Counted from the stretch's first letter, positions 1-10,289 are shown. The stretch is 64,000 nucleotides of DNA from Serratia nevei (GCF_037948395.1 NZ_CP149940.1:3720001-3784000), one strand, 5' to 3'. Notes: generated from the letters alone by a model not told the origin. Program-made: numbers and translations.

Positions 1-368
1 TCGTTGATCAGCTCGCCGATCGGCGAACGCGGCACCAGTACGCGCTCGTCGACGTAGAATTCCATGCCGCAGAACCAGGCCTTGTTGGTCAGGTAGGCAA
101 CCGGGATGCGCTCGTTGACGCGGCGGATCACGCGCTCAACGATGCGATGGCGCTCGCTGGAGGTCAGACGGGCGGTGTGCATGTCCTCCGGAATATCCAA
201 CGGCAGGAACAAGCTTGGCAGCACCAATTGCACCGCTTCGTCCCACGGATTATCGGTTCCGTGACCATAGTAGATATTGGCGGCGTTGAAACGGCTTACC
301 GTCCAGCGCAGCATATCTTGAATGGTGTGCAGTTCGTTCACTGCTTCGTCGACGAAAATTTTGTCCAA
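1..368 (-). CDS. prmB: 50S ribosomal protein L3 glutamine methyltransferase PrmB, N-terminal part (runs off the window)
   Basis: PrmB methylates a glutamine of ribosomal protein L3. Only the first ~122 codons are present. The reverse strand reads [20 protein letters not shown] and later [11 protein letters not shown], closely matching enterobacterial PrmB as I remember it; the SAM-binding and NPPY motifs would lie outside the window. The start is taken as TTG at 368, because a GGAGG sequence (375-379) sits 6 bases upstream and the nearby ATG codons at 397 and 420 are out of frame. The gene is divergent from smrB, as in E. coli. Identity is well supported by motif and neighbours; the TTG start is an inference. 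Confidence 0.9.
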   Translation of the reverse strand, partial: MDKIFVDEAVNELHTIQDMLRWTVSRFNAANIYYGHGTDNPWDEAVQLVLPSLFLPLDIPEDMHTARLTSSERHRIVERVIRRVNERIPVAYLTNKAWFCGMEFYVDERVLVPRSPIGELIN

Positions 369-538
369 TTTGCCCTCCGGCAGGCGCTGTGTTTCATGAT
401 TTAGCCGCATAGTTTGCCATGAAGCCCGCGACAAATCACGCTTGCCCCTCGCGCTTTTCATTCTGGCCCGAGTTTTGCGTCGACAGCGCTCGTTCACAAG
501 GTAAACTAGCGAAATAAACGATTTCCGGTGAATGAAGC

Positions 539-1069
539 ATGAAGAACAAGCCCCCTCTGAGCAAAGACGAACAACAGCTCTTCAGAGAGTCGGTGGCGGG
601 CGCGAAAAAGCTGCGCCAGGACACCATCGTCCACCGCCCGCCGAAACCCAAGGTCAAACAGATTACCCCGCAGCGGCTGCTGCAGGAGCAGGTCGATGCC
701 AGCTATTATTTTTCAGATGAATACCAGCCGCAGCTGGAAGAAGAGGGCCCGACGCGCTACGTGCGCCCCGGCAGCAGCCCGTATGAGCTGAAGAAGCTGC
801 GACGCGGCGATTATTCGCCGGAGCTGTTTCTCGATTTGCACGGCCTGACCCAGCTGCAGGCCAAGCAGGAGCTGGGGGCGCTGATCGCCGCCTGCAAACG
901 TGAACACGTGCACTGCGCCTGCGTGATGCACGGGCACGGCAAACACATTCTCAAACAGCAAACGCCGCTGTGGCTGGCGCAGCATCCCGACGTGCTGGCG
1001 TTCCACCAGGCGCCGAAGGAATGGGGCGGCAACGCCGCCATCCTGCTGTTGGTGGAGCTGGCCGAGTAG
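539..1069 (+). CDS. smrB: Ribosome rescue endonuclease SmrB (YfcN)
   Basis: SmrB is a Smr-domain nuclease that is recruited to collided ribosomes and cuts the mRNA between them. The 176-residue protein has a basic N-terminal arm ([12 protein letters not shown]) and a C-terminal Smr domain with the family motifs LDLHGLTQ (about residue 98) and HGHGKHIL (about 130). E. coli SmrB is about 183 residues, so this copy is slightly shorter at the C-terminus. The start has only a weak ribosome binding site. The position next to prmB and before sixA matches E. coli. A strong hairpin follows the stop codon. Confidence 0.93.
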   Translation: MKNKPPLSKDEQQLFRESVAGAKKLRQDTIVHRPPKPKVKQITPQRLLQEQVDASYYFSDEYQPQLEEEGPTRYVRPGSSPYELKKLRRGDYSPELFLDLHGLTQLQAKQELGALIAACKREHVHCACVMHGHGKHILKQQTPLWLAQHPDVLAFHQAPKEWGGNAAILLLVELAE

Positions 1070-1082
1070 ACCCGCAGAAACG

Positions 1083-1113
1083 ACTCAGGGCGATGTCAGA
1101 CATCGCCCTGAGT
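1083..1113. terminator. Hairpin between convergent smrB and sixA
   Basis: A perfect 14-bp stem (1083-1096 with 1100-1113) with a 3-base loop lies between the ends of two convergent genes. The T-rich tract after it on the plus strand is weak (TTTATT). It probably ends transcription from both sides. Confidence 0.7.
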
Positions 1114-1136
1114 TTATTCTGCACCGCATCCGCAGC

Positions 1137-1619
1137 TCACACTTTGGCCATCACCTGCGACGGGCTGACCTGCCATTCAAACTTGCCGTAACTGCCGTCC
1201 GCCGGCAGATCGACGTTGGCAATCGCCGAGGTCGCAAACATCGGCGGGCACTCGCCCGGGCACAGTTCGGCCACCAGATAGCCCACCAGAGGCAGGTGCG
1301 ACACGATCAGCACCGAGCTCACCCCCTGCATCGCCAGCGCCTGCAGATAGCTGCCGACCTGTTCGGCGTTGCCGCCCGGCGTCAGCTCGGGCAGCACTTC
1401 TTCGCCCTCCGGCAGCGTCAAGGCTTCACGCACCGTCGCCAGCGTCTGTTCGGCCCGCAGATAGGGGCTGACCAGCACGCGTTCAATATCCACAGACTTG
1501 GTGTTCAACCAGGCCGCCATCTGACGGGACTCGTCGCGGCCGCATAGGGTAAGGGGCCTTACCGCATCGCTGGCTGCCTCGAGCGCCGCCTCTCCGTGAC
1601 GCATAATCAAAACTTGCAT
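1137..1619 (-). CDS. sixA: Phosphohistidine phosphatase SixA
   Basis: SixA removes phosphate from histidine residues; in E. coli it acts on the nitrogen phosphotransferase protein PtsN/NPr system and earlier was linked to ArcB. The 160-residue protein starts MQVLIMRHGEA, carrying the RHG catalytic motif of the histidine phosphatase superfamily with His8 as nucleophile, and has a second conserved histidine in VSHLPLVG (about residue 108). The length matches E. coli SixA (161). It is convergent with smrB and lies downstream of fadJ on the same strand, separated by 388 bases, so it probably has its own promoter. Confidence 0.93.
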   Translation of the reverse strand: MQVLIMRHGEAALEAASDAVRPLTLCGRDESRQMAAWLNTKSVDIERVLVSPYLRAEQTLATVREALTLPEGEEVLPELTPGGNAEQVGSYLQALAMQGVSSVLIVSHLPLVGYLVAELCPGECPPMFATSAIANVDLPADGSYGKFEWQVSPSQVMAKV

Positions 1620-2007
1620 ATTGCACCGCTGTTGTTGACAAAGTAACGCTATACAGAAACGCCGTGCGTGCTGTACCGCCGAGTTTTACAACCCAAAGCC
1701 AAAGCTTTAAAACGATAACGCGCCGTCTCTTTATGGCGGCCGGGCATTTTGCCTGAAAGTTTGCGTAAAGAAAACGCTGTTTTTTACAGCAATCCTCTCC
1801 GGGCAAACCTCGATTGCTCACAGAACAAGCAATTCAACGGGTTAAATTTTAACCTTGCCGCCATGAAATTTATTGATGGCGGTCAAGCTAACTTACCGCT
1901 GCCTGCGCCTTGCTGTACAGCCTCACCGGCTGACGCTGTTGCAAGGAGTGATGGCGATCACAACGCGGCCCTGTTGCAACTATAGTGCAAATCGGGCCGC
2001 CCTGCGT
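1620..2007. other. Gap between fadJ and sixA
   Basis: This 388-base stretch must hold the end of the fadJ transcript and the sixA promoter. It is AT-rich near 1690-1880. I see no convincing gene; the short reading frames here lack ribosome binding sites and recognisable content. Confidence 0.4.
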
Positions 2008-4176
2008 TCAGCTCCCCAGCGGGTAAAAGCGCTCGCCCTGCTGCGCCATGCGCTGCAGGCGTTCGCACGGGGCGAAGTGCTCGCCGTGCTGCTGACGCAG
2101 GTAGTCCAGCGTCTTCACCACTTTCTCGGCGCCGAGTTCGTCCATATAGCGGAACGGGCCGCCGAGGAACGGCGGGAAGCCGATGCCAAACACTGCGCCG
2201 ATGTCGCCGTCGCGCGCGCTGCGGATCACGCCTTCGTCCAGGCAGCGCGCCGCTTCGTTCAGCATCATCATCACGCAGCGTTGAGCGACGGTCGCCGGCA
2301 GCATGTGCGCCTTCGGCGTGACGCCGAGCAGCGTATACAATGAGGTATCCGCACGTTTGCGCCGCTGCCGCTGCTGCCCTTCGCTCGGGTAGAGATAGAA
2401 GCCGCGGCCGTTCTTGCGCCCTTTGCGCCCGTCTTTCAGCACCGCATCGAACGCAGCCGGCGCGGCGAAGCGCGGCCCCAGCGCCTCGACCAGTACCGGG
2501 ATGATCTTGGTACCGACGTCGATGCCCACTTCATCCAGCAGGGTGATGGGGCCGACCGGGAAACCGAAGTCCACCAGCGCCTTGTCCAGCGACTCCATCG
2601 GCTCGCCTTCCAGCAGGCAGCGCGCCGCTTCGTTGATGTACGGCGCCAGGATGCGGTTGACGTAAAAACCGGCGCTGTCGCCCACCACGATGGCGGTCTT
2701 GCCCTGCTTGTGCGCCAGCGCCACGGTAGTGGCGATGGTCTCTTCGCTGGTGCCGGCGTGCGGGATCACTTCCACCAGCGGCATCTTGTCCACCGGGCTG
2801 AAGTAGTGCAGGCCGATCACCTGCTGCGGCCGCTGGGCTTTTTCGGCGATGCGGCCGATAGGCAGCGAGGAGGTATTGGAGGCGAACACGGTATGCGGCG
2901 CGCAGTTTGCTTCGACCTCGGCCACCATCTGCTGCTTCAGCGCCAAATCTTCAAACACCGCCTCGACCACGACATCCACCTGTTCAAAGCCGGTGTAATC
3001 GGTAGAGCCGGAGATCAGCATCATCTGTTTTTGCCGCTCGGCCGGGCGCATGCGCTTGCTGCGCACCCGCTTGCCGAGCACGTCCCAGCTGTATTTCAGC
3101 GCGTGATTGATGCCGGTTTCATTGATGTCTTTGATGCGAACCGGCAAACCGCCACGGGTGGCGGTGACGCAGGCGATGCCGCCGCCCATCAGACCGCCGC
3201 CGAGAATGCCGACGCGGTGCAGGGCGCGCGGCTGAGCATTGCCGCCCCGCTCTTTTTTCAGCGCGGTGGAGGCGAAGAACAGGCTGCGCAGCGCCGCCGA
3301 CTGCGGCGTCATCGCCAGTTCGCCGAAGGCGCGCGCTTCGGCCTCATAACCGCTGGCGCTGCCGTGATCCAGCCCGGTGCGCACCACCTGAATGATGCGC
3401 TCCGCCGCCGGGTAGTTGCCGTGGGTTTTCGCCAACGTTTTCTTGCGCACGATGCTGAACAGCAGATTTCTGCCCAGCGGGCCGTTGAGCAGGCGATCCT
3501 GCCACGGCAGCTCGCGCTGATGTTTCCAGCCCTGTTTCACCCGCTCGATAGCGGTCTGCAACAGAATCGACTGCGGCACGGCGTCGTCCACCAACCCCAT
3601 GCGCAGCGCCTGGCGGGCACGAATGTGCTTGCCGGTCAAGATCATGTCCAGCGCCTTGGCGGCACCGACCAGGCGCGGCAGGCGCTGCGTACCGCCGGAG
3701 CCCGGCAGCAGGCCCAGCTGCACTTCCGGCAGCCCAAGCGCGGTCTTGTCATCGAGCGAACAGACGCGGCCGTGGCAGGCCAGCGCCAGTTCCAGCCCAC
3801 CGCCCAGGCAGGCACCGTGAATGGCCGCCACCACCGGCACCGGGAACGCGGCGATCTGCGCCAGCGTGCTCTGCCCTTTCTTGGCCAGCGTTTCCGCCTC
3901 TTTGGCGCTGGTGCAGGCGGCAATCATGGTGATGTCGGCGCCGGCGATAAACGAGTCCGGCTTGCCGGAAACGATCACCAACCCTTCCAGCGCGGTATGC
4001 TGTTGCGCCCGGATCAGCACGTCGTTCACCTGTTCGACGAACTCGGCCTTGAGCGTGTTCACCTTGTCGCCCGGCACGTCGATGGCGATCACGCCGATGT
4101 TGTCGGGGCGAATCGTCAGCTGAAAGGCCGACGGTTTGGCGCGCTGTTCATGCAATGCGTTTTCAAAGCTCATCAT
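2008..4176 (-). CDS. fadJ: Fatty acid oxidation complex alpha subunit FadJ
   Basis: FadJ carries enoyl-CoA hydratase and 3-hydroxyacyl-CoA dehydrogenase activities of the anaerobic beta-oxidation complex, working with thiolase FadI. Residues ~15-200 form the crotonase domain ([16 protein letters not shown] and [15 protein letters not shown]). An NAD-binding motif [10 protein letters not shown] lies near residue 325, followed by the dehydrogenase motif [16 protein letters not shown] and C-terminal 3HCDH repeats. At 722 residues it is close to E. coli FadJ (714). The start overlaps the fadI stop as ATGA, with GGAGG just upstream; a second ATG at 4173 has better spacing and could be the real start. 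Translational coupling with fadI is likely. Confidence 0.95.
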   Translation of the reverse strand: MMSFENALHEQRAKPSAFQLTIRPDNIGVIAIDVPGDKVNTLKAEFVEQVNDVLIRAQQHTALEGLVIVSGKPDSFIAGADITMIAACTSAKEAETLAKKGQSTLAQIAAFPVPVVAAIHGACLGGGLELALACHGRVCSLDDKTALGLPEVQLGLLPGSGGTQRLPRLVGAAKALDMILTGKHIRARQALRMGLVDDAVPQSILLQTAIERVKQGWKHQRELPWQDRLLNGPLGRNLLFSIVRKKTLAKTHGNYPAAERIIQVVRTGLDHGSASGYEAEARAFGELAMTPQSAALRSLFFASTALKKERGGNAQPRALHRVGILGGGLMGGGIACVTATRGGLPVRIKDINETGINHALKYSWDVLGKRVRSKRMRPAERQKQMMLISGSTDYTGFEQVDVVVEAVFEDLALKQQMVAEVEANCAPHTVFASNTSSLPIGRIAEKAQRPQQVIGLHYFSPVDKMPLVEVIPHAGTSEETIATTVALAHKQGKTAIVVGDSAGFYVNRILAPYINEAARCLLEGEPMESLDKALVDFGFPVGPITLLDEVGIDVGTKIIPVLVEALGPRFAAPAAFDAVLKDGRKGRKNGRGFYLYPSEGQQRQRRKRADTSLYTLLGVTPKAHMLPATVAQRCVMMMLNEAARCLDEGVIRSARDGDIGAVFGIGFPPFLGGPFRYMDELGAEKVVKTLDYLRQQHGEHFAPCERLQRMAQQGERFYPLGS

Positions 4177-5483
4177 TCCACCTCCACGATCATCGCGGCC
4201 CCTAACCCGCCAGCGGCGCAGGCGGTGGTCAGGCCCAGCCCGCCGCCGCGGCGTTTCAGCTCATGCAGCGTCTGGGTGATCATACGCGCGCCGGTGGCGG
4301 CGAACGGGTGGCCATAGGCGATGGAACCGCCCAGGACGTTGAATTTGTCCATGTCCACCTCGCCGATCGCCTGGCTGCGGCCAAGCTTCTCGCGGGCGAA
4401 CTCTTCGCTGGCGAACATCTTCAGGTTAGCCAGCGTTTGCGCGGCGAAGGCTTCATGCATGTCGATGAGCGTCAGATCGGCCAGGCCGATACCGGCGCGA
4501 TCCAGCGCCAGCGGCGTGGCGTAGGAAGGCCCCAGCAGCATGTCTTCCCACACGTCGATGGCGGCGAAGGCGAAGCTGCGCAAATAGCCCAGCGGCTGCA
4601 GCCCCAGCTCTTTGGCGCGCGACTCGCTCATCATCAACACCGCCGCCGCGCCGTCAGTCAACGGTGTGCTGTTGGCCGCGGTGACGCTGCCGTGCTTGCG
4701 ATCGAACGCCGGTTTCAGCTTGGCGTAGGAAGCCAGGCTGGAGTCTTTACGGATGTTGTTGTCTTCAGAAAGCTGCGCGCGGTAAGGCGGCACATAGGCG
4801 GTCATCACCTCGTCGCGCAGCCACCCCTGCTGCCAGGCCTTGGCCGCCAGCTCGTGTGAACGGTGCGCCAGCGCATCCTGCGCCTCGCGGGTGATGCCGT
4901 GGCTCTTCGCCATCTGCTCGGCGGTATCGCCCATGCGCAGCCCGGTGGAATACTCCGCCACCGCCGGCGGCACCGGCATCAGATCGCGGAATTTCAGCCG
5001 GCTGAACAGTTTGAGACGCTGCGACAGCGTACGCGCCTTGTTGACGTCCACCAGCGTGCGCGCCAGCGCCTTGCTGACGCCAATCGGCAAGACGGAAGAA
5101 GAGTCCGCCCCGCCGGCGATGCCGACGCTGATGCTGCCGGCCATGATGCTCTCCGCCACGTTGGCGATCGCCTGGAAGCTGGTGGCACAGGCGCGCGACA
5201 CGCTGTAGGCGTCGGTATGGACGCTCATGCCGGTGCCGAGCACGATTTCACGCGCGATGTTCGGCGCCTCGGGCATTTGCACCACCTGGCCGAACACCAG
5301 CTGTTCGATAAGCTGCGGATCGATACCGCTGCGCGCCAACAGCTCGCTCACCGCCGTTTTCCCTAAATCCACCGCCGGAATGCCGTGATAGGCAGTCGCC
5401 TGTTTGGCAAAGGGGGTACGTAGTCCATTCACAATCGCAATGCGGTCACCATGACGGGTCACCAACGGCAGTGCCTTACTCAT
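4173..5483 (-). CDS. fadI: 3-ketoacyl-CoA thiolase FadI (beta subunit)
   Basis: FadI performs the thiolytic step of beta-oxidation in the FadIJ complex. The chosen start, [18 protein letters not shown] at 5483, gives 436 residues, the same as E. coli FadI, and has AGGAGC upstream; the reading frame stays open further upstream to 5639 but that part is not thiolase-like. Catalytic features are visible: the nucleophilic cysteine in [10 protein letters not shown], the histidine in [12 protein letters not shown] and the second cysteine in [13 protein letters not shown] near the C-terminus. It is the first gene of the fadIJ operon and has a FadR-like site about 45 bases upstream. Confidence 0.95.
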   Translation of the reverse strand: MSKALPLVTRHGDRIAIVNGLRTPFAKQATAYHGIPAVDLGKTAVSELLARSGIDPQLIEQLVFGQVVQMPEAPNIAREIVLGTGMSVHTDAYSVSRACATSFQAIANVAESIMAGSISVGIAGGADSSSVLPIGVSKALARTLVDVNKARTLSQRLKLFSRLKFRDLMPVPPAVAEYSTGLRMGDTAEQMAKSHGITREAQDALAHRSHELAAKAWQQGWLRDEVMTAYVPPYRAQLSEDNNIRKDSSLASYAKLKPAFDRKHGSVTAANSTPLTDGAAAVLMMSESRAKELGLQPLGYLRSFAFAAIDVWEDMLLGPSYATPLALDRAGIGLADLTLIDMHEAFAAQTLANLKMFASEEFAREKLGRSQAIGEVDMDKFNVLGGSIAYGHPFAATGARMITQTLHELKRRGGGLGLTTACAAGGLGAAMIVEVE

Positions 5484-5526
5484 AAATGCTCCTGAAGAAA
5501 ATAACGTCAGCGCAATGGGCAGAAAG

Positions 5527-5537
5527 AGGTCTGACCT
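5527..5537. promoter_or_regulatory. Candidate FadR operator upstream of fadIJ
   Basis: AGGTCTGACCT is a near-palindrome matching 9 of 11 positions of the FadR core TGGTCNGACCA. It lies about 45 bases upstream of the fadI start. In E. coli FadR represses beta-oxidation genes until acyl-CoA binds it, so the same control is likely here. Confidence 0.65.
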
Positions 5538-5680
5538 GATGAGGTCATTGTTAACCAAACGGTTACATTTGGCAAACCGGCAGAGATCAAAACTGCGAGC
5601 AGGCGCACTTTCTATCGGGGGGCGATGTAGGGAAGGCAATCCCCGACGCGCGGCAGGCGGCGCCGGGGGTAAAGCGGGGA

Positions 5681-5977
5681 TTAACGCAGGCCGAGCTGGA
5701 AGATCAGGGTTTCCGCCTGGCAGGCGAAGGTGAAATCGGCCTCCAACTGCACGCCGCCGTCAACCGGTTTAATGCTACTGCTGATGTCACAAGGGTCGGA
5801 TTCTACCGCGCGCGCCTTTTCGCTCAGGGCGGCCAGCATGGCTTCCGCATCTTGTTGATTGCTGAACACCTGGCTGTAGGACGCGGTGCAATCGGTGTTA
5901 TCCATCACGGTGCCGACATCCACGCAGCAACACGCGGCGGTTTCCTGGGCGCTGCATTTATTAATTGCATCTGACAT
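5681..5977 (-). CDS. yfcZ: YfcZ/YiiS family protein
   Basis: This 98-residue protein belongs to the small YfcZ/YiiS family of unknown function and sits between fadI and fadL exactly as yfcZ does in E. coli. The sequence contains a cysteine cluster, [14 protein letters not shown], near the N-terminus and a further conserved cysteine in [10 protein letters not shown] good ribosome binding site (GAGGAG) precedes the ATG. No membrane segment or export signal is apparent, so it is presumably cytoplasmic. The cysteine pattern suggests metal or redox chemistry but that is speculation. Confidence 0.88.
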   Translation of the reverse strand: MSDAINKCSAQETAACCCVDVGTVMDNTDCTASYSQVFSNQQDAEAMLAALSEKARAVESDPCDISSSIKPVDGGVQLEADFTFACQAETLIFQLGLR

Positions 5978-6381
5978 GATTGGTTCTCCTCAAGGGCCTC
6001 GGTTATCAGCCCAAATTGCCGTTTTACTCACCGGCACAAAGCCACAAAATTCTGCAGGTATTTTACGCTTCCGCGCCGGCAATCACTAGCACTTACTTTT
6101 ACTGGGTGTTTTAAGTGATGGAAATCACAAATAAAAATGAGCGCCTGCTAAGGAATGGTAAGAATTTTGTTATTTACCGCTGGCTTTTTGTTAAGCAGAT
6201 CTCTTTTTTGATATCAGGTTGGAAATATTTCAAAAACAAACTTGCAACATTTTCACAGGTCAGACCTATACTTCAGCCACTGGTCTGATTTGTCTGAATG
6301 ATAACGGACCCTACAATCCCGCGCTCCTTGTTACCTTGCGTAACATAGTTTAAATAATAAACACATAATGAGGTTTTGGTC
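5978..6381. promoter_or_regulatory. Divergent promoter region of yfcZ and fadL
   Basis: This 404-base AT-rich region separates divergent yfcZ and fadL. It includes the FadR-like sites listed separately at 6257-6291 and a long probable fadL leader. No gene is seen in it. Confidence 0.5.
6257..6291. promoter_or_regulatory. Two candidate FadR sites upstream of fadL
   Basis: AGGTCAGACCT (6257-6267) is a perfect 11-base inverted repeat around one centre base and matches the FadR core. A second, weaker copy, TGGTCTGATTT, follows at 6281-6291. E. coli fadL is also controlled through two FadR sites near its promoter, so the arrangement is conserved. Confidence 0.65.
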
Positions 6382-7704
6382 ATGAGCCAGAAAAACCTAT
6401 TGACTAAATCAGCTCTCGCAGCTGCAGTGGCAATTATTTCTTCAAACGTGTCTGCCGCAGGATTCCAGCTGAATGAGTTCTCATCAGCTGGTTTAGGACG
6501 TTCGTATTCTGGCGAAGGCGCCATGGCGGATACGGCGGCCTCCGCGAGCCGCAACCCGGCGTTGCTGATGATGTATACCCGTCCGGAACTCTCTTTCGGC
6601 GCAGTCTTCATCGATCCGGACGTCGATATCAGTGGCCAATCCCCTTCCGGCGCCAGCCTGGATGCGAAAAACATCGCGCCGACCGCCTGGGTGCCGAACC
6701 TGCATTATGTTCACCCGATTAACGATCAATTCGCCGTAGGCGGCTCGGTCACCAGCAACTTTGGTTTGGCGACCGAATACAACAACGGTTATGCGGCGGG
6801 TTCCATGGGCGGCAAAACCGATCTGGAAACCCTGAACCTGAATCTGAGCGGCGCTTATCGCCTGAACAAAAACTTCAGCTTCGGTCTGGGTTTTGACGCC
6901 GTCTACGCCAAGGCTAAACTCGAACGTTATGCCGGCGACCTGCCAAAATTGATCGCCGGTTCAGGCAAATTGCCGCCACAGTTGGCCGGCCCGGTTTCGC
7001 AGATCCCGGCAGATACTCAAATTTCTCACCTGAAAGGCGACGAATGGGGCTTCGGCTGGAACGCCGGTATTCTGTACGAAGTGGATGAAAACAACCGTTA
7101 CGGCTTCACCTATCGCTCAGAAGTGAAAATCGACTTCGACGGCGATTACAAAAGCAGTCTGCCTTCAGCCTTCAACCCGCTGCTGGCCTCTCAAGGTCTT
7201 CCGTGGGGTACCAACGGCACCACCATTCCGGGTTCTCTGAGCCTGCATCTGCCGGAAATGTGGGAGCTGTCCGGTTACAACAAAGTAGCGCCGCAGTGGG
7301 CTATCCACTATAGCCTGGCCTACACCAGCTGGAGCCAGTTCCAGGAGCTGAAAGCCACCGGCAACAACGGCCAGACCCTGTTCCAGAAGCATGAAGGCTT
7401 CAAAGACGCTTACCGCATCGCGCTGGGCACCACCTACTTCTACGACGACAACTGGACCTTCCGTACCGGTATCGCTTTCGATGACAGCCCGGTGCCCGCC
7501 CAAAACCGTTCGATCTCCATTCCGGATCAGGACCGTTTCTGGCTGAGTGCCGGTACCACCTATGCGTTCAACAAAGATGCGTCGGTCGACGTCGGCGTGT
7601 CCTACATGCACGGCCAAAAAGTCACCATCAACGAAGGCCCTTACACCTTCACTTCCGAAGGCAAGGCCTGGCTGTACGGCGCCAACTTCAACTACCGCTT
7701 CTAA
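6382..7704 (+). CDS. fadL: Long-chain fatty acid outer membrane transporter FadL
   Basis: FadL is a 14-strand outer membrane barrel that imports long-chain fatty acids. The ATG at 6382 ([18 protein letters not shown]) is preferred because ATGAGG precedes it with suitable spacing; an in-frame TTG two codons upstream is less likely. A signal peptide of about 25 residues ends near NVSAA, and the mature N-terminus [20 protein letters not shown] is the FadL hatch signature. The protein has 440 residues (E. coli 446) and ends in an aromatic-terminated strand, YGANFNYRF. FadR-like sites lie upstream and a strong terminator downstream. Confidence 0.95.
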   Translation: MSQKNLLTKSALAAAVAIISSNVSAAGFQLNEFSSAGLGRSYSGEGAMADTAASASRNPALLMMYTRPELSFGAVFIDPDVDISGQSPSGASLDAKNIAPTAWVPNLHYVHPINDQFAVGGSVTSNFGLATEYNNGYAAGSMGGKTDLETLNLNLSGAYRLNKNFSFGLGFDAVYAKAKLERYAGDLPKLIAGSGKLPPQLAGPVSQIPADTQISHLKGDEWGFGWNAGILYEVDENNRYGFTYRSEVKIDFDGDYKSSLPSAFNPLLASQGLPWGTNGTTIPGSLSLHLPEMWELSGYNKVAPQWAIHYSLAYTSWSQFQELKATGNNGQTLFQKHEGFKDAYRIALGTTYFYDDNWTFRTGIAFDDSPVPAQNRSISIPDQDRFWLSAGTTYAFNKDASVDVGVSYMHGQKVTINEGPYTFTSEGKAWLYGANFNYRF

Positions 7705-7724
7705 TCTCGCTTGAGAAAGAAGCC

Positions 7725-7751
7725 AAAGCGCCCCTCGGGGCGCTTTTTTTT
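7725..7751 (+). terminator. Rho-independent terminator of fadL
   Basis: AAAGCGCCCC pairs with GGGGCGCTTT around a 2-base loop, followed by a run of eight or more T. It starts about 20 bases after the fadL stop. Confidence 0.92.
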
Positions 7752-7773
7752 GCCCGCCGCTTGCCGCCGGCAT

Positions 7774-7800
7774 AAAAAAAACCGCCTGACGGCGGGTTTT
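7774..7800 (-). terminator. Probable terminator of mlaA
   Basis: On the minus strand a short hairpin (CCGCC paired with GGCGG, 7782-7795) is followed by a T run that appears as the A run at 7774-7781 on the plus strand. It lies 20 bases beyond the mlaA stop. Confidence 0.75.
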
Positions 7801-7820
7801 CATTGGCGTAACGCCCGTGA

Positions 7821-8579
7821 TTACTGCGAGTCGATCTCGTCCAGTTCGCCCTGAATCGCCTTGGCGTTCGGGTTCTCTTCCGGCTTGAGCGAACCGCCGT
7901 TGGCGATGAAATCGTGGCGCTGGAAGTAAGCTTCGCGCACCATGATGTAAGGATCGGAAGAGTTGCGCAGCAGACCATCGGAATCCAGCAGCTGGGCGCG
8001 GGTTTCGATCCCCTCGACCACCCACTTGCCCGCCGACATCCAGAAGGTCAGGTAGCTCAGCATCGGATACAGCGTATCCGCAAAGTCGCCGCCTTCGTCA
8101 CGCAGCGTGAAGCTGCCGTAGCCCGGCAACATCACGTACGGGCCGTAACCCACATCGTAATGGCCCAGCGTGCTGCCGAAGCGGTTGGGTTCTTCGCGCG
8201 CCAGTTTCGGGTTGGCCATGCCGGCCACGTCGATCAGGCCGCCCATCCCGAGCAGGGTATTCAGGAAGAAACGGTTGAAGTGGATCATCCCGCGGTAAGG
8301 ATCGCCCTTCAGGAAGGCGTTGACCATGCTGGCCGGCTCTTCCAGGTTGGAGGTGAAGTTGCTGATGCCGTTACGCGCCGGCATCGGCACGTAGTCGCGC
8401 CAGGCCACCGCGACCGGGCGCAGGATATAAGGATCCAGGACGTTGTAGTTGAAGTCGAACATCGTCCGGTTAAATCCTTCCAAAGGATCGGAACGCCCTT
8501 GCGGATCTTTGTCTGGCGCGCTGGCACAGCCCACCAGTAATACCGTTGCGAATGCCACCCCAGTCAGGCGAAAGTTCAT
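7821..8579 (-). CDS. mlaA: Outer membrane lipoprotein MlaA (VacJ), retrograde phospholipid transport
   Basis: MlaA sits in the inner leaflet of the outer membrane with porins and extracts mislocalised phospholipids for the MlaC/MlaFEDB system. The ATG at 8579 has GGAGA upstream and begins a lipoprotein signal MNFRLTGVAFATVLLVGC, whose lipobox LVGC marks the lipidated cysteine. The remainder matches VacJ: DPLEGFNRTMFDFNYNVLD, then MPARNGISNF and LPGYGSFTLRDEGG. It has 252 residues, as in E. coli (251). It lies 28 bases downstream of ccmI on the same strand, so it may be partly transcribed from the ccm operon; a separate promoter inside ccmI is possible. Confidence 0.95.
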   Translation of the reverse strand: MNFRLTGVAFATVLLVGCASAPDKDPQGRSDPLEGFNRTMFDFNYNVLDPYILRPVAVAWRDYVPMPARNGISNFTSNLEEPASMVNAFLKGDPYRGMIHFNRFFLNTLLGMGGLIDVAGMANPKLAREEPNRFGSTLGHYDVGYGPYVMLPGYGSFTLRDEGGDFADTLYPMLSYLTFWMSAGKWVVEGIETRAQLLDSDGLLRNSSDPYIMVREAYFQRHDFIANGGSLKPEENPNAKAIQGELDEIDSQ

Positions 8580-8607
8580 ATTTTTCTCCATAAAAACACG
8601 TTCGGTC

Positions 8608-9822
8608 TTATTTTTCATTGACCTGCTTGTTTATCTGAACGCTAACCTGCTCTTTACCGCTGAATGTCTGCAGCGAGCTTTCGCCGAACCAGTCTCCCGG
8701 CTGCGGCGTGGCCAATCCGTCCTGTGAGAGGCGCACACGCACCTGCACCTGATGCTGTGCCGAGAGTAAACGCTCGGGCATCATGGCGTTGCTGTCATCC
8801 AGAGAGAAAGACAGCGGAAAACGGCTCAGCGGCAATTGTTTTACCGCCACCGGCACCGGGCTGACGCCGTCGGTCACCGAGATGACCAGCGTCCCCTGCG
8901 TCGGCAGGGCTTTCGCCGCCTGCGGTGACAGCGAAACGGTCACATTCAGTTTAACAGTTTCTCCGCCGGCCTGGGCTTTTGCTTGTGCAATGCTGCGCTT
9001 TATCACTTCCGCGCGCGGATCGGTGGCCGGCAGCAGCTGCAGCATCACCTGCCAGGCGCCTATCGCCTGCTTGAAGTCGCCCTGTTCGAAGGCATTGAAC
9101 GCCAGCAGGCTCAGCACCCGCGGATCGCCGTGATTTTCCGCGATCATGCGCCGCAACAGCTGCGTCGCCTGCTTGTTATCCTCCGGATCGTTGGAGCGCG
9201 TCAAGACCTCGGCATAGCCGAGCCGCACTTCCAGACTATTCGGATCCAATTGATAAGCATGGGCAAACGCCTGCGTAGCGGTGGTGGCGTTGTTCAGCGC
9301 CATGCCGACCCGCCCCAGCATCATCCAGTCGTTGATGTTGCGATCGTCCTGCTGCAGCGCGGTGCGCAGCCCCAGCCCGAGGCGAGCGATCTCTTCCATG
9401 CTCAGCGGTTTGGCGCGCTCATTGGCGACGCGCTCGCGCAATTCCGGCATTTGCGCCTGCACCAGGCGCCAGTCCAGCACCTGCGCCAACCCGCCGGTTT
9501 TCAGATAAAAGCCAACGGTCACCGCCAGCAATAACAGCACGCCCGGCACCAGCGCCCAGCGATTGATCGGCTTCGCCTGCGCCGCCTGCTCGACGGGAAT
9601 GTCGTTCAGCAGATTTTGTTGCAGCTCTTTCACCAGCTCCGGGCGCTCGGCCACCACGCCTTGCTGCTCGTCCTGCTCCAGCTCGCTGAGGCGATCCTGA
9701 TAAAATGCCTTGTTCAACGCATCGCGCGTGGCGGCGCTCTGCTTGCCGTGGCGCATCGCCGGCACCACCAGCAGCGCGGCGGCGCCGGCCAGCAACACGC
9801 AAATAATCAGCCAAAAAGCCAT
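8608..9822 (-). CDS. ccmI: Cytochrome c maturation protein CcmI
   Basis: CcmI presents apocytochrome c to the CcmF/CcmH haem ligation machinery. The 404-residue protein begins with a membrane helix (MAFWLIICVLLAGAAALLVV), then a charged loop with EQDEQQGVV, a second helix near residue 95, and a TPR region (about 130-270) containing NDWMMLGRVGMALNN. In E. coli the equivalent part is fused to CcmH; here it is a separate gene, and its start touches the ccmH stop. It is the last gene of the ccm operon. Confidence 0.9.
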   Translation of the reverse strand: MAFWLIICVLLAGAAALLVVPAMRHGKQSAATRDALNKAFYQDRLSELEQDEQQGVVAERPELVKELQQNLLNDIPVEQAAQAKPINRWALVPGVLLLLAVTVGFYLKTGGLAQVLDWRLVQAQMPELRERVANERAKPLSMEEIARLGLGLRTALQQDDRNINDWMMLGRVGMALNNATTATQAFAHAYQLDPNSLEVRLGYAEVLTRSNDPEDNKQATQLLRRMIAENHGDPRVLSLLAFNAFEQGDFKQAIGAWQVMLQLLPATDPRAEVIKRSIAQAKAQAGGETVKLNVTVSLSPQAAKALPTQGTLVISVTDGVSPVPVAVKQLPLSRFPLSFSLDDSNAMMPERLLSAQHQVQVRVRLSQDGLATPQPGDWFGESSLQTFSGKEQVSVQINKQVNEK

Positions 9823-10289
9823 TAGGGTTTCTTCCTGTCAGTCTCTTGCAACAGCGCCGCCAGGCGCTGCCGTTCCCGTTCGGAGAATTCATCGTCCACC
9901 ACCGCGCCAGGCCGGCGACGGGTGCGCAGGATCACCACCGCCCCGCCGATCAGCACGAACAGCAGCGGGCCGATCCACAAGATCAGCGTCGCCGGCGTTA
10001 CCGGCGGCTCATAGGTGACAAAGTTACCGTAGCGCGCCACCATGTAATCGATGATCTGCTGCTTGCTTTGCCCCTGCATCATCAGCTCGTACACCTTGGT
10101 GCGCATGTCGGCGGCGATGATGGCATTGGAATCGGCAATGCTGTTGTTTTGGCATTTCGGGCAGCGCAGCTGTTCGGTCAACTCGCGATACTGCTGCTCC
10201 TGCTCGACGGAGTTGAAGCGATAGGTATCGATCGCCGCGGCGGCGCTCCAGCTCAGCAGCGCGGCGCACAGCAGGACAATCAGCCTCAT
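9822..10289 (-). CDS. ccmH: Cytochrome c maturation thiol reductant CcmH
   Basis: CcmH reduces or chaperones the CXXCH haem-binding thiols of apocytochromes. The 155-residue protein has a signal peptide (MRLIVLLCAALLSWSAAAAI), the family active-site motif LRCPKCQNNSIADSN and a C-terminal membrane helix (LILWIGPLLFVLIGGAVVIL). It corresponds to the N-terminal half of the longer E. coli CcmH. It overlaps ccmG by 4 bases and abuts ccmI, indicating translational coupling. Confidence 0.93.
   Translation of the reverse strand: MRLIVLLCAALLSWSAAAAIDTYRFNSVEQEQQYRELTEQLRCPKCQNNSIADSNAIIAADMRTKVYELMMQGQSKQQIIDYMVARYGNFVTYEPPVTPATLILWIGPLLFVLIGGAVVILRTRRRPGAVVDDEFSERERQRLAALLQETDRKKP

Noticed and set aside
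2710..4317. Long plus-strand frame of 535 codons
   Set aside because: It lies antisense to fadJ, and its arginine/histidine/glutamine-rich product is typical of the complement of GC-rich coding DNA.
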